A stretch of 64,000 nt of DNA from positions 266,236 through 330,235 of the forward strand of contig MEHQ01001760.1 of assembly GCA_008828725.1 (NCBI GenBank), written 5' to 3'. Below the pieces are notes generated by a model. That model was not told the origin of the DNA. It did not search any database and saw only the letters and a program-made list of their open reading frames with translations. Made by a program: the position numbers and the translations under genes. Positions 23,901 to 35,100 of the stretch are shown here, in pieces; positions within the stretch are counted from its first letter, which is position 1, and the number at the start of each line of letters is the position of its first letter. The DNA comes from Saccharina japonica (lineage: Eukaryota > Sar > Phaeophyceae > Laminariales > Laminariaceae).

Positions 23901-25158
23901 TTGACAGTCCACACTAAATCCCCAACATTGTTTTGGTTCCCAGAAATTTCCCGAGAAATTTCCCAGGGGGTCGGGGGTAAGGTTAGAGTTTGAAGTCAAG
24001 TGTATCTCGACAGCCATGTTGGCAAAGCTGGGCCAAGGTCTATACCGCCGCCGATTTCGGAACAGTAATTACAGTAGGGTGCTTCGGGGCGAATCAGACC
24101 CTCATCGAAAACCAAACCTCCCCGTTAGCAGCACCACACGGGTGTTAATACATCTTGAGAGCATGATTTCCTCTCAAAGGCGACGGGCGGGAAAAAAACA
24201 GCAAATTGTAGCCTTCCCTGGGCATCGTCTTATCGCTGTTTCGTACCACGTCTGAGAAAACCCCAAATCAGCAATCTTCCGGCCACCTGGCGCCGGGTAG
24301 GGCTGCCCAGTCGAAACGTGGGATTACCGGTGTTCACCGCCCAGCGTAAGAGAAGGAGCGTGCTGACTTCACCGCTTTCGAACTACGACACACGCACGTG
24401 TTTGGTGGAATCACTGTTGGTTCATCTTCGGGGTAGTACAAGGGGTAACCCCGTTACGACGGCACTCACGGTTAGAGAACAATCTACGTACCAGTACACA
24501 AGTAGTGGTGTCATACATGTGTTCAGAGGAAGAGGAGGATTGCAGGAGATTTGCTGCCGTAACGGTTGAGAACAGACCGACAGTAAAAAAGCGTGCGCTC
24601 ATCAAAAGCAGAACTGACTTTCCGACCGAAATAACGCCTCCATATCTCTATGTATGTTGCCTCGTGCTGTTTATTGACACCCGCGTAGCGTGATAAGCTG
24701 TGCAGCCAGGGTCTTGTCGGCGCTTTCTCTCTCCAGCCAGCTGCTGTGCACAGCAAGCGCACCCATTCAATCCATCACCATCCATGCAGAGCCATCAAAT
24801 CTCAGCCTTATTGTGCACCAGCAAGCTCACGCTAGCCCTCACTCTCCGCGCGCAGCCATCAAACCGCAGCCCTGAGGGTGGGCGGGGGGCGAAAATATGC
24901 TATTTTCTCTCACCATCATGTTCTGCGCCGGCACCCTGCTGTCCGAGCACCCAATGTACAAGTACTTGGGCTGCTGAGACGTGGCGAGTCGCTTGAACGT
25001 ATCGGGGTCTTCCGAGATGGTTCCCTCCACCCAATCGCGGTTGTTCTGGAAGATGTAGTCCATCGAACTTTTGTAGGAGATAGACGAACAGTGTGCCAAG
25101 TATTGCGGCGCGGCGCCCGCGCGCGTGGGTGGGTGAGCAGGTGAGTAGGTGGGTGAGC

Positions 25159-25243
<85 letters not shown>

Positions 25244-28200
25244 CCAACATTAACATGTGGCCGACAGACAGGCCACTGCGAGTACCGGCCTGAGGCAGCC
25301 GGGATGCCCCACCATCCCTCACCCGTCATCGTTGTCGAGCATGGCCTTCATGCGATCGTAAGCGCCCTTCTCAGGCTCCCCTCCTTTTCCTTTCGCCGCC
25401 TGCGCCTTCGAGGAACTTCGAGCAGGGCATTTGCCAAGCGCCTACACAGCATTGATGAGTGGCAGGGCAGGAACGATGGCAGACACTGATTGATGATTGG
25501 GCCGAATCGATGGCGGCGTAGAGATCAGCCAATCACAGGGCTCGCTCGATAGAGAGGGGATTGGAGGAAAGCGAGTAGGAGTCGGCACCTCGGGTATGAT
25601 CGCAGCACACCGGTTCAAACCCCGGGGGGTCTGTTGGAGTCGTTCACGGGCCACCGACCGCACAAAATAGCGGGCGGCGGGACGTTGGCATTTTATTGCT
25701 ATTCCGGGGTGGGCTATTGTAGTAAGATACCACTCTGACCCGCAATATACGTACCGTTTGTATATTAACATATAGTTGAAATGGTTCTTATATTTCGGGT
25801 CAGACTGGTAGTAATCAGAACCTACGATGCACCGAAAAAACATACGTGCATCCCCCCTAATGTATTTATAGTCCGTATTTGGTTCTGACTACTAAGTTCC
25901 CCCATAGTAGTATGATATGCTACTTTATATACAAACATATTATACGTATATAGTACGCACCGGGCGGTGTAGAAACACACGGGAGTTGTTCATGCAAAAA
26001 AGGTTATTCGCCACACAGCAGTACGTACGTATCATATGTACGTACGTAACGCAGCGTCGAATAAATATGTATGCACAAGTATAACATAAACGTGTACTAT
26101 TAATAGTGTATATGCTACTGCTGTTGCACTTATTGTAGTGCAACACAGCAGTGCTATACCCTTACAATGACAGCAATAAGGTAGCACCGCCGTCGTCAAG
26201 GCTTCACTTTCTTTCCCTACAACACCACTCTTCCTGAGTTGCCCTTCCAATTTTGTATCTCCTGCGTCTCATTTAGTCGGCGCACAAATCTCGCCGCACA
26301 AGCGAGAAGCGATGGCTGGAGCACAAAGGTCGTACCACTCGTCGAACCACAGGCTCGGTGCAGGCGGGAAGTTTCAAGACTTTTAAAGGCATTCTCTGCT
26401 CGTCCCGTGGTGCAGGTCTTACAGCAGTAGTTGCAATAACGTTGGAAAGACAACAATGGCATGACGTGCACCGTTCGCATACGACGTAACACCGCAAGTT
26501 AACACACCCCTGGGAGAACGCTTGCATGTATATATTAAAAAAAACAATGGTGTGCTTGCTGTTGTGGGAAGGGGTGGGGTCAAACGTAACCCCGGTTGAC
26601 ACCGTAAGCACTATATATACCGGAGCCTCGCAAGCTACGCAGGGGGTGTGGTGACAGTGGGGGGGGTGATAACGAGGGCGCGCGACGTCAATTATTGCCA
26701 AAAAAGTGTGAGAACAGACCCCCGCCCAGGTCGCAAGGGCCACTCTGTCCTGAAATGTAAGGACCGTTTGTATTCAATATAAACATACCATAGATCCTTA
26801 TATTTTGGGACTGTGTGGTAGGAAGCAACTCCCCGGGAACCAATCCAGGGTTAGAACAGGGAATATGTAAGAAAAATAATCCAATTATTAGGCTAATTAT
26901 TATGCCGTCGGATTGAGAGGATCGAAAAACTCGGTTTCCGATCCACTATAAATCCGACGGGGTGTGTCTGGATGCCTTCCCTATCGTCAGTCGGATCGAT
27001 TTTGCAGTTTTTGGTGCTCTTCCTGGGGGCGGTTGATACGAGAGTTGAAAAATGCTTCGTGTCCTGCTCGCGGGTTCTAGGAGGTGCTGCGCTGCGAGCA
27101 GCAGCAGCAGCAGAGAGCAGCAGCAGCAGCAGAGAGCAGCAGCAGCAGCAGAGAGCAGCAGCAGCAGTAGAACAGTCAACCCAGCATCGGAGAGGTGCTT
27201 AGGCTGCCGCTGGGTGGTGTGACCGTGTGTTTGGAGGGGTGGAGAGAGATGCGATGAGCGTCACCAACTTTTTCAACTGGATTGGATTTCTCAATCGAAA
27301 AAGTTGGGATCGAAAAAGCTCTTTTTCAACTGTATAAGAAAGCCCGATTGTGTCTCCAATCGGAAACCGTCTTTTTCGATCCACGTATCCGACTGCATAA
27401 GAATTAGCCTTACGCTCAAAAACGATTCCCATTTTTTTCTATTGCGCCAAAATATAAGGGACATGAGGGCTTCGATGTACGACCGCGCATCTACGACCGC
27501 CGACCGCGATCTACCATTCTCCAAATCCTCCAACCAACGCACACACGTTGACGGCAGTTGCAAGTATCCTGCTCTGCGCGACTTTCTATTAAATCCATTT
27601 AGACCTTGACGAGTGCAGTCCCGTTGTGGGAACAAAACACTTGGGATTAGAGTCAGGTTTCGGTTTATCTTGGAATTAGAGTGCAGTAGTAAAAGGGCTA
27701 TTACGGGGAACCATTATATAGTAAATAGGACCAAATATTGTTAGTAAAAAGAGGTAAATATATAGGTTTTTGTGTGAACCGTAGGTTCTATTTACTAGTG
27801 TTTACTAGTGTTTACTAGTGTTTACTAGTGTTTAGTATGGCCCTTGCCCGTAATAATGGCGACATTAAAGCTCGTACTCGTATACTTCGTATTTTCCTGG
27901 TTTTGCTGAAACTACATTGCTGTCGTCACCGTGCGCGGGACAAATGACCCCTTTGGGCCCCGAAACCTTCGCCGCTCGCTCACACAGCCCACAGCCCACC
28001 CACTGCACCTCCTTCTTGAACGTGGCACTGTTCTTGATCCACGATGACAGCGAGGCCTTGTCGGAAATTCCCAGTACCCTTGTGGCGTAGCTTACGCCGA
28101 CAGTCCCACCGGGTCCCCTCCCACCCTCGACTACACTCTGCGCGTATTTGATCGCGTTGAGTTTGAAATCCAACGGGTATCTCTTCCTTTTCGAGCCACC

Positions 28201-28865
28201 GCCAAAATCCGGAACTTCGAAGTCGGGCGGTTTCAACTCGAGTTTTTCGCCCTTCCTTTTCGGAGGTGCCCTTAAGACGAAGAGGGCTTCCGTGCCGTGG
28301 TCCAGCTCAGGCCCTTCGTCGGCTTCTTCTCCTGTGGAGGTTGTTGTGGCTGGCGCATCGAGCGCTGAAGAATCAGTCGCCGGATCCTCAGACTCGTTAG
28401 GTCCACTGCTGTCATGGGGGGCGCTTGCCTCCATGCTGATCTCTATGGATACCGGTATGTGTTGTGGCAAGCGACACGTTGTGTTGTGTGTGGGTGAATG
28501 GGAACCACCCAGTGTGATAAATTTGGAGTTGTATACCGGTGTCAGGCGCACCTCCGGAGGGGTGAGATTCGCAACATGCAAGGTGGACAGAGTGATGGTT
28601 GAAACCCAGGGAAAAAATCAAAAACAGACAGTTACCGTTATCACCGGGTGCGCTGGCTGGCAGTCGTGCAATATATGCGGCGGTATTTCTTGGAACAATC
28701 GAAACTCCGCATGTACAACAGCAGTGTGCCTTTGCTGCTCACCGTGGTAGCTCCGCTGCCCCCAGCAGTCAGGACAAAGCCTGTCAAGCAGGCTGGCAGC
28801 CCCAGAAACAGTCCCAGAACAGCAACGAAGGTGCTTGGTCGAAGCGCCGCGCGTGTTTGCGCCAT
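20430..28865 (-). CDS. Beta-class carbonic anhydrase with signal/plastid leader, seven exons
   Basis: The enzyme interconverts CO2 and bicarbonate using zinc. Exons in transcript order: 28865-28743, 25441-25323, 25067-24914, 23698-23591, 22557-22420, 21776-21591, 20546-20430. They join in phase to 314 codons plus stop. Residues 1-34 form a signal peptide (FVAVLGLFLGLPACLTG-FVLT); residues 42-80 are a Lys/Ala-rich linker. The beta-CA core follows: NRDWVEG, YIGCSDSRVPAQ with zinc ligand Cys121 and the Asp123-Arg125 dyad, GELFVVRNVANL, VCGHYGCGG with ligands His177 and Cys180, and KIHGWVYDVATG. Exons 3-7 are certain from homology. Exons 1 and 2 rest on splice sites and phase. Intron 1 (3.3 kb) contains an HTH ORF on the same strand; intron 2 is dominated by a trinucleotide repeat. 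Confidence 0.9.
20885..20935. repeat. Poly-G run in carbonic anhydrase intron 6
   Basis: About 50 bases that are almost entirely G, broken by a short ACA. It is poly-C on the transcribed strand, about 340 bp upstream of the last exon. The true length is uncertain, as homopolymers this long are often mis-sequenced. Confidence 0.6.
22637..22852. repeat. Tandem array of a palindromic unit, about 21 bp x 9-10
   Basis: The unit TATCACACCGGGTGATAAAGG is itself an inverted repeat (TATCAC...GTGATA). It recurs nine or ten times with small changes and some expanded spacers, within carbonic anhydrase intron 4. Isolated relatives of the unit occur at 14920-14960, 23040-23065 and 28630-28650. Confidence 0.85.
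25158..25243. repeat. (CAA)n microsatellite in carbonic anhydrase intron 2
   Basis: About 28 uninterrupted CAA units fill a third of a 255-bp intron; on the transcribed strand the repeat reads (TTG)n. Long repeat frames through it are artefacts. Confidence 0.95.
25728..25810. repeat. Palindromic MITE, family B
   Basis: Starts TACCACTCTGACCCGCAATA and ends with the complement TTATATTTCGGGTCAGACTGGTA (in two parts). TA flanks both sides. Lies in carbonic anhydrase intron 1. Confidence 0.75.
26739..26820. repeat. Palindromic MITE, family B
   Basis: Carries CCACTCTGTCCTGAAATGTA at one end and the complementary TATTTTGGGACTGTGTGG at the other, around an A/T-rich centre. In carbonic anhydrase intron 1. 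Confidence 0.75.
27699..27855. repeat. Inverted-repeat element, family A, with internal 10-bp tandem
   Basis: Starts TATTACGGGGAACCATTATA and ends CCCGTAATA. The core is in the opposite sense to other copies (TATATAGGTTTTTGTGTG). It has gained four or five copies of TTTACTAGTG (27785-27832). Confidence 0.65.
27865..28434 (-). CDS. Intronic ORF with a transposon-like helix-turn-helix domain
   Basis: A 189-codon frame runs from the ATG at 28434 (an in-frame ATG at 28581 would add 49 residues). The first 60 residues are acidic and Ser/Thr-rich. A basic patch (GGGSKRKRYPLDFKLNAI) then leads into a homeodomain-like helix-turn-helix (ATRVLGISDKASLSSWIKN), the kind found at the N-terminus of many transposase-derived proteins. 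The tail carries CGLC and CPAH, a possible small zinc site. It sits inside carbonic anhydrase intron 1, same strand, with no introns of its own. No catalytic DDE domain is visible, so it may be a fragment or a domesticated DNA-binding protein. Function unknown. Confidence 0.55.
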   Translation of the reverse strand: MEASAPHDSSGPNESEDPATDSSALDAPATTTSTGEEADEGPELDHGTEALFVLRAPPKRKGEKLELKPPDFEVPDFGGGSKRKRYPLDFKLNAIKYAQSVVEGGRGPGGTVGVSYATRVLGISDKASLSSWIKNSATFKKEVQWVGCGLCERAAKVSGPKGVICPAHGDDSNVVSAKPGKYEVYEYEL

Positions 28866-29302
28866 GTCAAGAAAAGATGTGGTGTGCTCGTGGGTGATTT
28901 GTCAAAATTGGAGCAACACAAGCAATATCTTTCTCCGTTTCAAGCTGCCGAGACTGTGCGCCTAGTTGGGGGCAGCAACTGAGCAGTAGCTCCAACACCA
29001 CTCTACTGGCTGAAACAAAAAGGGCCTGGCTGTCGAGCACGTGTGCGGCGTCCCTGGGTAGTGAGATGCAGTGTTCGTGACAGAACAGAACTCCCGTACT
29101 CCGCAGCCTCAAGTGGAACACTTGTGGTCATACACCTTGGGAAGGCTTTTCTGTGCAGGGAAGCTAATCATGTAACTTTTGTCACGAGGCTCAACCAACC
29201 ACAGCTCGTACACGCAGAACCTACGTGAGACTGTTGACCACCGTCGCTTGTACCTCTTTCAGACCCCACTATTCTCTTCGATATATTAACGTGGCGGTCA
29301 GT
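28866..29302. promoter_or_regulatory. Divergent intergenic region between carbonic anhydrase and acylphosphatase-like gene
   Basis: These 437 bp separate two start codons that face away from each other, both opening secretory/plastid leaders. The region should hold both 5' UTRs and promoters. No specific element is recognised. Confidence 0.4.
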
Positions 29303-32300
29303 ATGAGGCTTGTTCTTCTGGTCTCTTACCTTGCGGCTACTTTTTGCGGTTCAGCGGGCTTCGTCGTGCCGCATGTTGCACCCACGTCGAGGGCAATCAG
29401 CAGCTGGCAGCAGGCAGCAACGGAGGTGCCTTCAGCTTCACACTTGTGCACAGGTAGGCACGTTCGTCTGCGTGTCGTGGGGACCCGTGTAGTGCTGACG
29501 GCGACGGCTTGAGGGCCTGCGAATTATTGTCCCAGGTGTTGGTACGTTGCACTACGAAATACTCGTCTACTCGTACCGATGAATACATGTCATACACGTG
29601 TTTTATACAGTACATGTGGACTCATCAGCCCAATGGGGTTGCCAGTATCATACCAGGTATCACCTCATTTACGATCGGTTGTCGTGAGCGCTCGTGCAGT
29701 GTGACAGCAGCGTGACCGCAAAGACGAGGCGAAGGGTGCTGCTGTGGTCTAAGTTCGTTACGTAACATGGTGCCATCTACTGTAACTACGTAGTGAGCAC
29801 GCGTCATGTTTCTGTCGCGTTTCGAGCCGGGCGGGAAAATCGAGCACATCAACAACAGCAGCAGGAAAAGACATCATAGCCGCAGGCAGCAGCGCCAGGC
29901 TTCGAAAGCGGCTTGCTTCGGGTTAGAGCTGAGCGCACTCCTTCTACCGCGCACACGCACCCAAGGGGGCTGCTGAGCTTTCGCACGAACATGTTTACTG
30001 CTGTACGCACCATATATAGTACCAGTACGTATCATAGTATAATACAAGCATAATCGTACACATAATACGTTACTTTGGTATGACCGTTACACCGCCGTGA
30101 CATGGCCAGTGGGCCGTGGGCACAGAGCATGACAACCTGTACGTAGCGACGCGACTACGAGTAGTGGTATTCATATCATAGGTGTCTTGGCAGCCAAGAG
30201 CTCGGGCGTGATTTCGTGATACACTGTATCTGGTATGTACCAGGTATCAAATGCCTGGCATCAAACAACTACGCACCGGTATTCGTGCAATATGTAAACG
30301 CACACGGTCCTCCAATCAGCGAAGGACTGAAGGCGGTGTGGATAAGTGGACCTATATATGTACGTATACCAGGTATTGCCTATGTTAGCCCCCCGTCTAT
30401 CACCCCTTCATCCGATCCCCAAGCAACACCCTGATAGCCAAGAGATCGTAGTCCAAGAGAAGATCCAAGAGCTCTGTACGTAGACATATGATACGTCCCT
30501 GCGCCCCGTCGGTACCGTCCTTCACACTTGGCGTTGTCGGGCTGTGACTTAACACTCGACCGGGACGCGAAGAAGAGCCAATTGTAAGAGCGGGGCTCCA
30601 GCTTACCGACGTGCAGACAGCCGCTGCATCACACAGGAAACAAACCTTGTGTTCTCTCCACCGTGCGGCACTTTCAGCACCGCAGACAATTGTGAAAAAA
30701 AAATGTCGGTTGCGCTTTCACGAAGCTCAGACAGTTTGTTATGCAACGAAAGTAATTAACGCTTTGTTCATCCTTGGCACTCCTTTCGACAGGCCGGTCG
30801 CCGGTGACCAGCGCCCGCACTATGGCGTCGAGGGCGTTGCGGATGAGCGAGGAGGGGCTAGAGGCCGACGGAGGGAGCAGTGACGGAGCATCTCTTGCTG
30901 AGGCTCGGATAGTCGTCCAAGGGCAGGTGCGCTGGTGCTCCAAATGTCTGTTTTTGGCTTCGTGTTTCGCTAGATCTGTTGGTCTCCATGGCGTTCATGA
31001 TTTCTTGCAGCGCTCGATCCTTCCTGGGGTTCCTGAGCCCTGGGAGCACATGTGGATAGTCACGCCGCGTCTACCCCTGGTACAAGTTTAGGGTTTGTGC
31101 CAGCCAGAGCGTTGGCGTTGCTCTGGAGGCATTTTTCATCAGTTCCCCTCGTTTTTTGTTTCTGTTTTTACGCTGTTGTGTGCGCTTCCTCGCGCTTTTC
31201 GTTTTAGAACGAGCTTCGTATGCAACCGACAGAGCCCCACGAAGCGGTCTGATTTCGCGTCTGCTTTGTGCGTCTCGTGGTGACGAAATATGTACGCCAT
31301 GGGCGACGAACTGTACCGTTGTATAATATAGCACCCGTCATGCCGTTGCCGTGAGTAATGCTTGCAAGTAGGGAGGACTCTAGTTTTGTCTGCCGCTCTT
31401 GTTGCCGTTTAGGAAGCATAGAAAGCCGCGGTGATTATCGCTGTAAATGCTTTGATGGGGGATGGCGGACTCGGGAGGTTAGGCGTACCGCTCTCCAAGT
31501 GGGCAGTGTCGCCAATTTTGTGGACAGGTGTTCCTAGCACGTGGAGCCCGGATTCCTCCTACGGGGGTAGAAATACGAATATGCTTAATGTACCGGTTTC
31601 GATTACCATTTCCCACGCTCCCGGCACTACCTGGCTGATGGTGGTACAAGTTTGACAGGGTATGTCAGTCAGTTCAATAATATTTTTAATACTGCAAAAT
31701 GTATCCGGCAATAATTCCAAGACATGTGTCTCCATATCATGGGTGCCGGGCTGACGCATGCTACGGTAGAGGTTCACTATGTTTTTTTTGCCTTCAAAGG
31801 GTGGTCACTTATTACTTGAGGAGCTTTATACCTCACCCAAAAACTGACAATCCCATGGCCTGAGTACGAAATGAACAATATGGCAACACAAGAATTAAAG
31901 AAAAAAGTCCGACGAATTTGGGTTAAGGAGCTCCGTTATTCAGAAAAAATTTCCGCCAAAACGTGCAACCTCTATCGTAGCACGCTTCTGACTAACTGTA
32001 AAAAATCAACCCTTCCCCGCTGCGCGAATATCGTTGAACGCCCCGGAAACCTTCGCGATGCACAGCCCCTGTCCCCTCATGTGAACCGCCTTCGCACCGC
32101 AACCAACTCCACCCCCCCCCCGCTGGTGGTTCTTCGATCGTAACGTTGTCAACAGGCCACCGGCGGCTACTTCCGAGCGCACGCCAGAAACGAGGCCCAC
32201 TTCAACCGCAAGCTGTGCGGGGCGCTGAAGGAACTGGGAAACGGAAAGACGGAGATTATCGTAGAGGGCAAGACGAGCGCCATCCGCAGCTTCACGCGGT

Positions 32301-32373
32301 GGTGCAAGAAAGGTCCCGGTGAGTGCCGTGCTGTAAATCGGGCGGAATCGGGTCCTGCTGCTGCTGCCGCCGC

Positions 32374-32440
<67 letters not shown>

Positions 32441-33467
32441 ATTGCAAGCTTGTTCAGCTGCTCGCTGAGCGTCTAGCTATTTTTCGAGGATGGTTTCCTT
32501 GTTTTCGTTTGTTTTTTCTCACGGGGGCGAGGAACAGGCTGTCGGACCGTTTTCCGACACTCCCTCTTACTCCAGTTTTATCCCCAAAGCCTGGCCCGCA
32601 AACCTCAGCCACTGACGCGCTAACCCATGTCCCGCGCACCCCCTTCCTTCCCTACGCGACGGCGGCGTACGTCGCGCAGGCTTGTCTCAACGAATCCAGG
32701 ACGTCAGTCTGGAGTGGTCAGAGTACACAGGGTTTTTCGACGGCTTCGAGGTATGCACCACGTTCCCGTTGATGCGAGCGAGTGCCTCGCGCTGTTCGCA
32801 GTAGCGAGAAAGCCGTGTCGTGGGCCCGTTGTTACGCTTCTGCGGCATGCTGTGTTATTTCGCAACTATCGTCGCCTGGGGCGTACTGATTGTCGCTTCA
32901 CCCCCCTTTTTTCTTTTTTTGTCGAATGTGTCCGGCGAACGGGAGACAGGCGTTAGTCCGCCGCTCACTGTCTGCAAATCGGCAAGGGGTCGACTGTTGA
33001 CGAAAACGAAGCCTGCCGTTGTTGCGCGCAAAATGATTGGATCGGGTAGGGCCGTGCGGGACTCGGTTTCTGGAGACCGGACTGTGGTATATTGGTGCTT
33101 ATGTCATGGCTTTTGCGTGTTTCCTCGCAGTGCCACCCACTCTTTGTCTCCTCGTGCGGTCGGTGAACGTATTCCGCGAAACGTCCTACCACAACCAGAC
33201 GCGCCCGCTTCAGCCAAATGAGATACGCGCTTCTTGCCAGGTGTTCTTTTCGTTTGCAGTTGATTGCCGTGGACATCGTGAAAACAGCGCACATGTCCTT
33301 CCCCCCTCCGACGGAGACGAACTGGAAACAGCGCTACTTTTAGTCGCCACCCCAACTTCTTTTTTTTGTTGCGTGGCCGCTCATCCCCGCTCGAATCTTC
33401 CCCCGGTTTTTGCACGCAGGTGTTCCCCGACGAGACTCCTCAGAACTCAACGGCGGGGTTGCCATGA
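29303..33467 (+). CDS. Acylphosphatase-fold protein with plastid-type leader, five exons
   Basis: Acylphosphatases hydrolyse carboxyl-phosphate bonds in small acyl phosphates. Exons 29303-29453, 30793-30926, 32156-32318, 32680-32750 and 33420-33467 join in phase to 188 codons plus stop. Residues 1-18 form a signal peptide, then GSAG-FVVP. The domain starts at about residue 89: VVQGQATGGYFRAHA aligns with the family VxGxVQGVxFR loop and keeps the catalytic Arg (Arg102). EIIVEGKTSAIRSFTRWCKKGPG matches the family C-terminal half, and LSQRIQDVSLEWSEYTGFFDGFE the last strand. The position of the catalytic Asn (GWVxN in the family) reads GALKE, with Glu121, so activity is doubtful. Exons 2-4 are strongest; exon 1 is supported by phase and leader; exon 5 is the least certain, and an alternative acceptor at 33872 is possible. 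Confidence 0.75.
32354..32439 (+). repeat. (CTG)n microsatellite in acylphosphatase-like intron 3
   Basis: About 28 CTG units, with an early GCCGCCGCC interruption, lie in the intron only about 35 bp after the donor. CTG on the sense strand would be CUG in the pre-mRNA. Confidence 0.9.
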
Positions 33468-35100
33468 TATCTCCGTTCATCCACGCAAGACTCTTTTAGA
33501 GCCTCCACCCTCGATTGAACGAGGTTTAAGGGGTTCATTGTTCCCATACGTACTTTGTACGGGCGCAGCATTTTTGTTGTTTTGGCGGTTGAAGAGACGG
33601 ATGTTTGCATCCCGCGGTTTTGGCGCGGTGCACCGGCTCTTGGTGTCCGTGGGTGGGCGCACGCGTTCGTCTGAGTTACACCTCGCTGGCGTGGGTTATT
33701 TTTTCGTTCTGGCCGTTTCTGGTTTGGAGGCGTGGGTGTACCGTGCGTGTGACATGGCCTTCTGTAACCTGGCGACTGCGTGACTCTGACTCCCGCGAAA
33801 TGTCGTGCTCGCCTCTTTCTGCCTTGGAGTGCCTGATTGGAGTGGTTGCTTGCCTTTGCTTGCCTTTTCCAGATTGAGGATACTTTAGAGTCGCAATCGT
33901 GCCGTACCTCCGCCGGTCGTGTGGTATGGTTGATTCCGATCGTGCTTGGCGCTTTGGCGCAATGGTGTTGACCGTCTTGAATTGCACCATAACTACGATA
34001 TTCTACGGTATTGTAGCTGTTTTCGGGAGGCTCTCGGGCATGCTCTCGCCGCTTTTGGTCGGTCTACGACGCCCAACGTATCATGTTTCGAGAATGGCAC
34101 CGCCGTGGTGGGTGGTATAGATGAAAACACCTGGGTTGCGTGACCGTATCTGTGTTTATCTTGACAATAATTAATAGACTACTGTGCTGTTCTCGCAGAC
34201 ATTTATAGTATAATAATAATATTAATATAATAATAGCTCCGATTGTTTTCTTGTTGTCGTGTCTTTTGTGTTGTCACGACTGCGCTCAGCGTAATGTTAA
34301 TGTCAAGATAACGGCAGTGTCATCTGCAGTGGTGGCAGGATCTTGCGACAAGTGATTTTAAGGGTAGAAAACATCATGTAGACTGTACCCTGGTACCAAG
34401 AAAGGCAGGTGTTTCCCAAAAACGACCACTGAGATATTCGAGTCTCGAGCGAGAGCCGCCATTGTCTGTGTTGAAGGCACCAGCCTGTAACTTGCGCAGC
34501 CGAAATATTCGTCCCCCGTACGTAGAGCATGCCAGGTACAACAAAACCACCAATGGTAATGATGTGGGATTGACAAGTGTGGCCAGTCTTTGGCGTCTCA
34601 GAGATTGTTCTGTTGGAGTCGAGACTCCGAAACAACTCGAAGCGCGGTGATGCTGCGGAGAAAAATATGTCAATGCCACACCGGCGGTACTGAGGCCCGA
34701 TGAACTCAGCGCCGAGGGCCAACGACATTGTCAGAGAACGGGCGGGCCGACCGAGCCGGGGTTATCTTTTTAAACCCGTTGTGACTTCAGGTGCAGGTTC
34801 GTGTCCTGCCGTCGACGCTATGTGTTAAGGCACTAGACTCGTAAGCTACTCCTGTAGTAAAAGGGAAACCAATTGACCACCATTTGACCACCCAGGGTAA
34901 CCTTTCTTAACAATTAGCAGGAACGCATTATAATAGTAGGGATACAACAGCATTAAAAGGGGGAAGGTAAAGGCGAGGCGAGCTGCCCACTCTGGGTCTA
35001 ACGCTAGTTGGGCTATATGGCAACTTCTCTATCAAAGCGCCAACAAAATGAGACAGGTCGTCTGACGCTACAATGACACTACAAACTTCGAGACCGAAAA
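33468..35100. other. Convergent intergenic region without a recognisable gene
   Basis: This lies between the ends of the acylphosphatase-like gene (plus) and the armadillo gene (minus) and should hold both 3' UTRs. I recognise no protein. An A/T-rich stretch of TAATA repeats lies at 34200-34240. Confidence 0.5.

Noticed and set aside
24900..25329. Poly-Leu, poly-Val and poly-Asn frames
   Set aside because: They arise from the CAA microsatellite within carbonic anhydrase intron 2.
25600..25640. GGTTCAAACCCCGG, T-loop-like
   Set aside because: The surrounding sequence does not fold as a tRNA on either strand.
32323..32772. 149-codon frame with poly-Cys
   Set aside because: The CTG microsatellite read in the wrong frame; the acylphosphatase-like exons use other frames.
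34785..34835. GCAGGTTCGTGTCCTGC, a T-arm-like hairpin
   Set aside because: The conserved A of the T loop is missing, and no A box or acceptor stem is found upstream.
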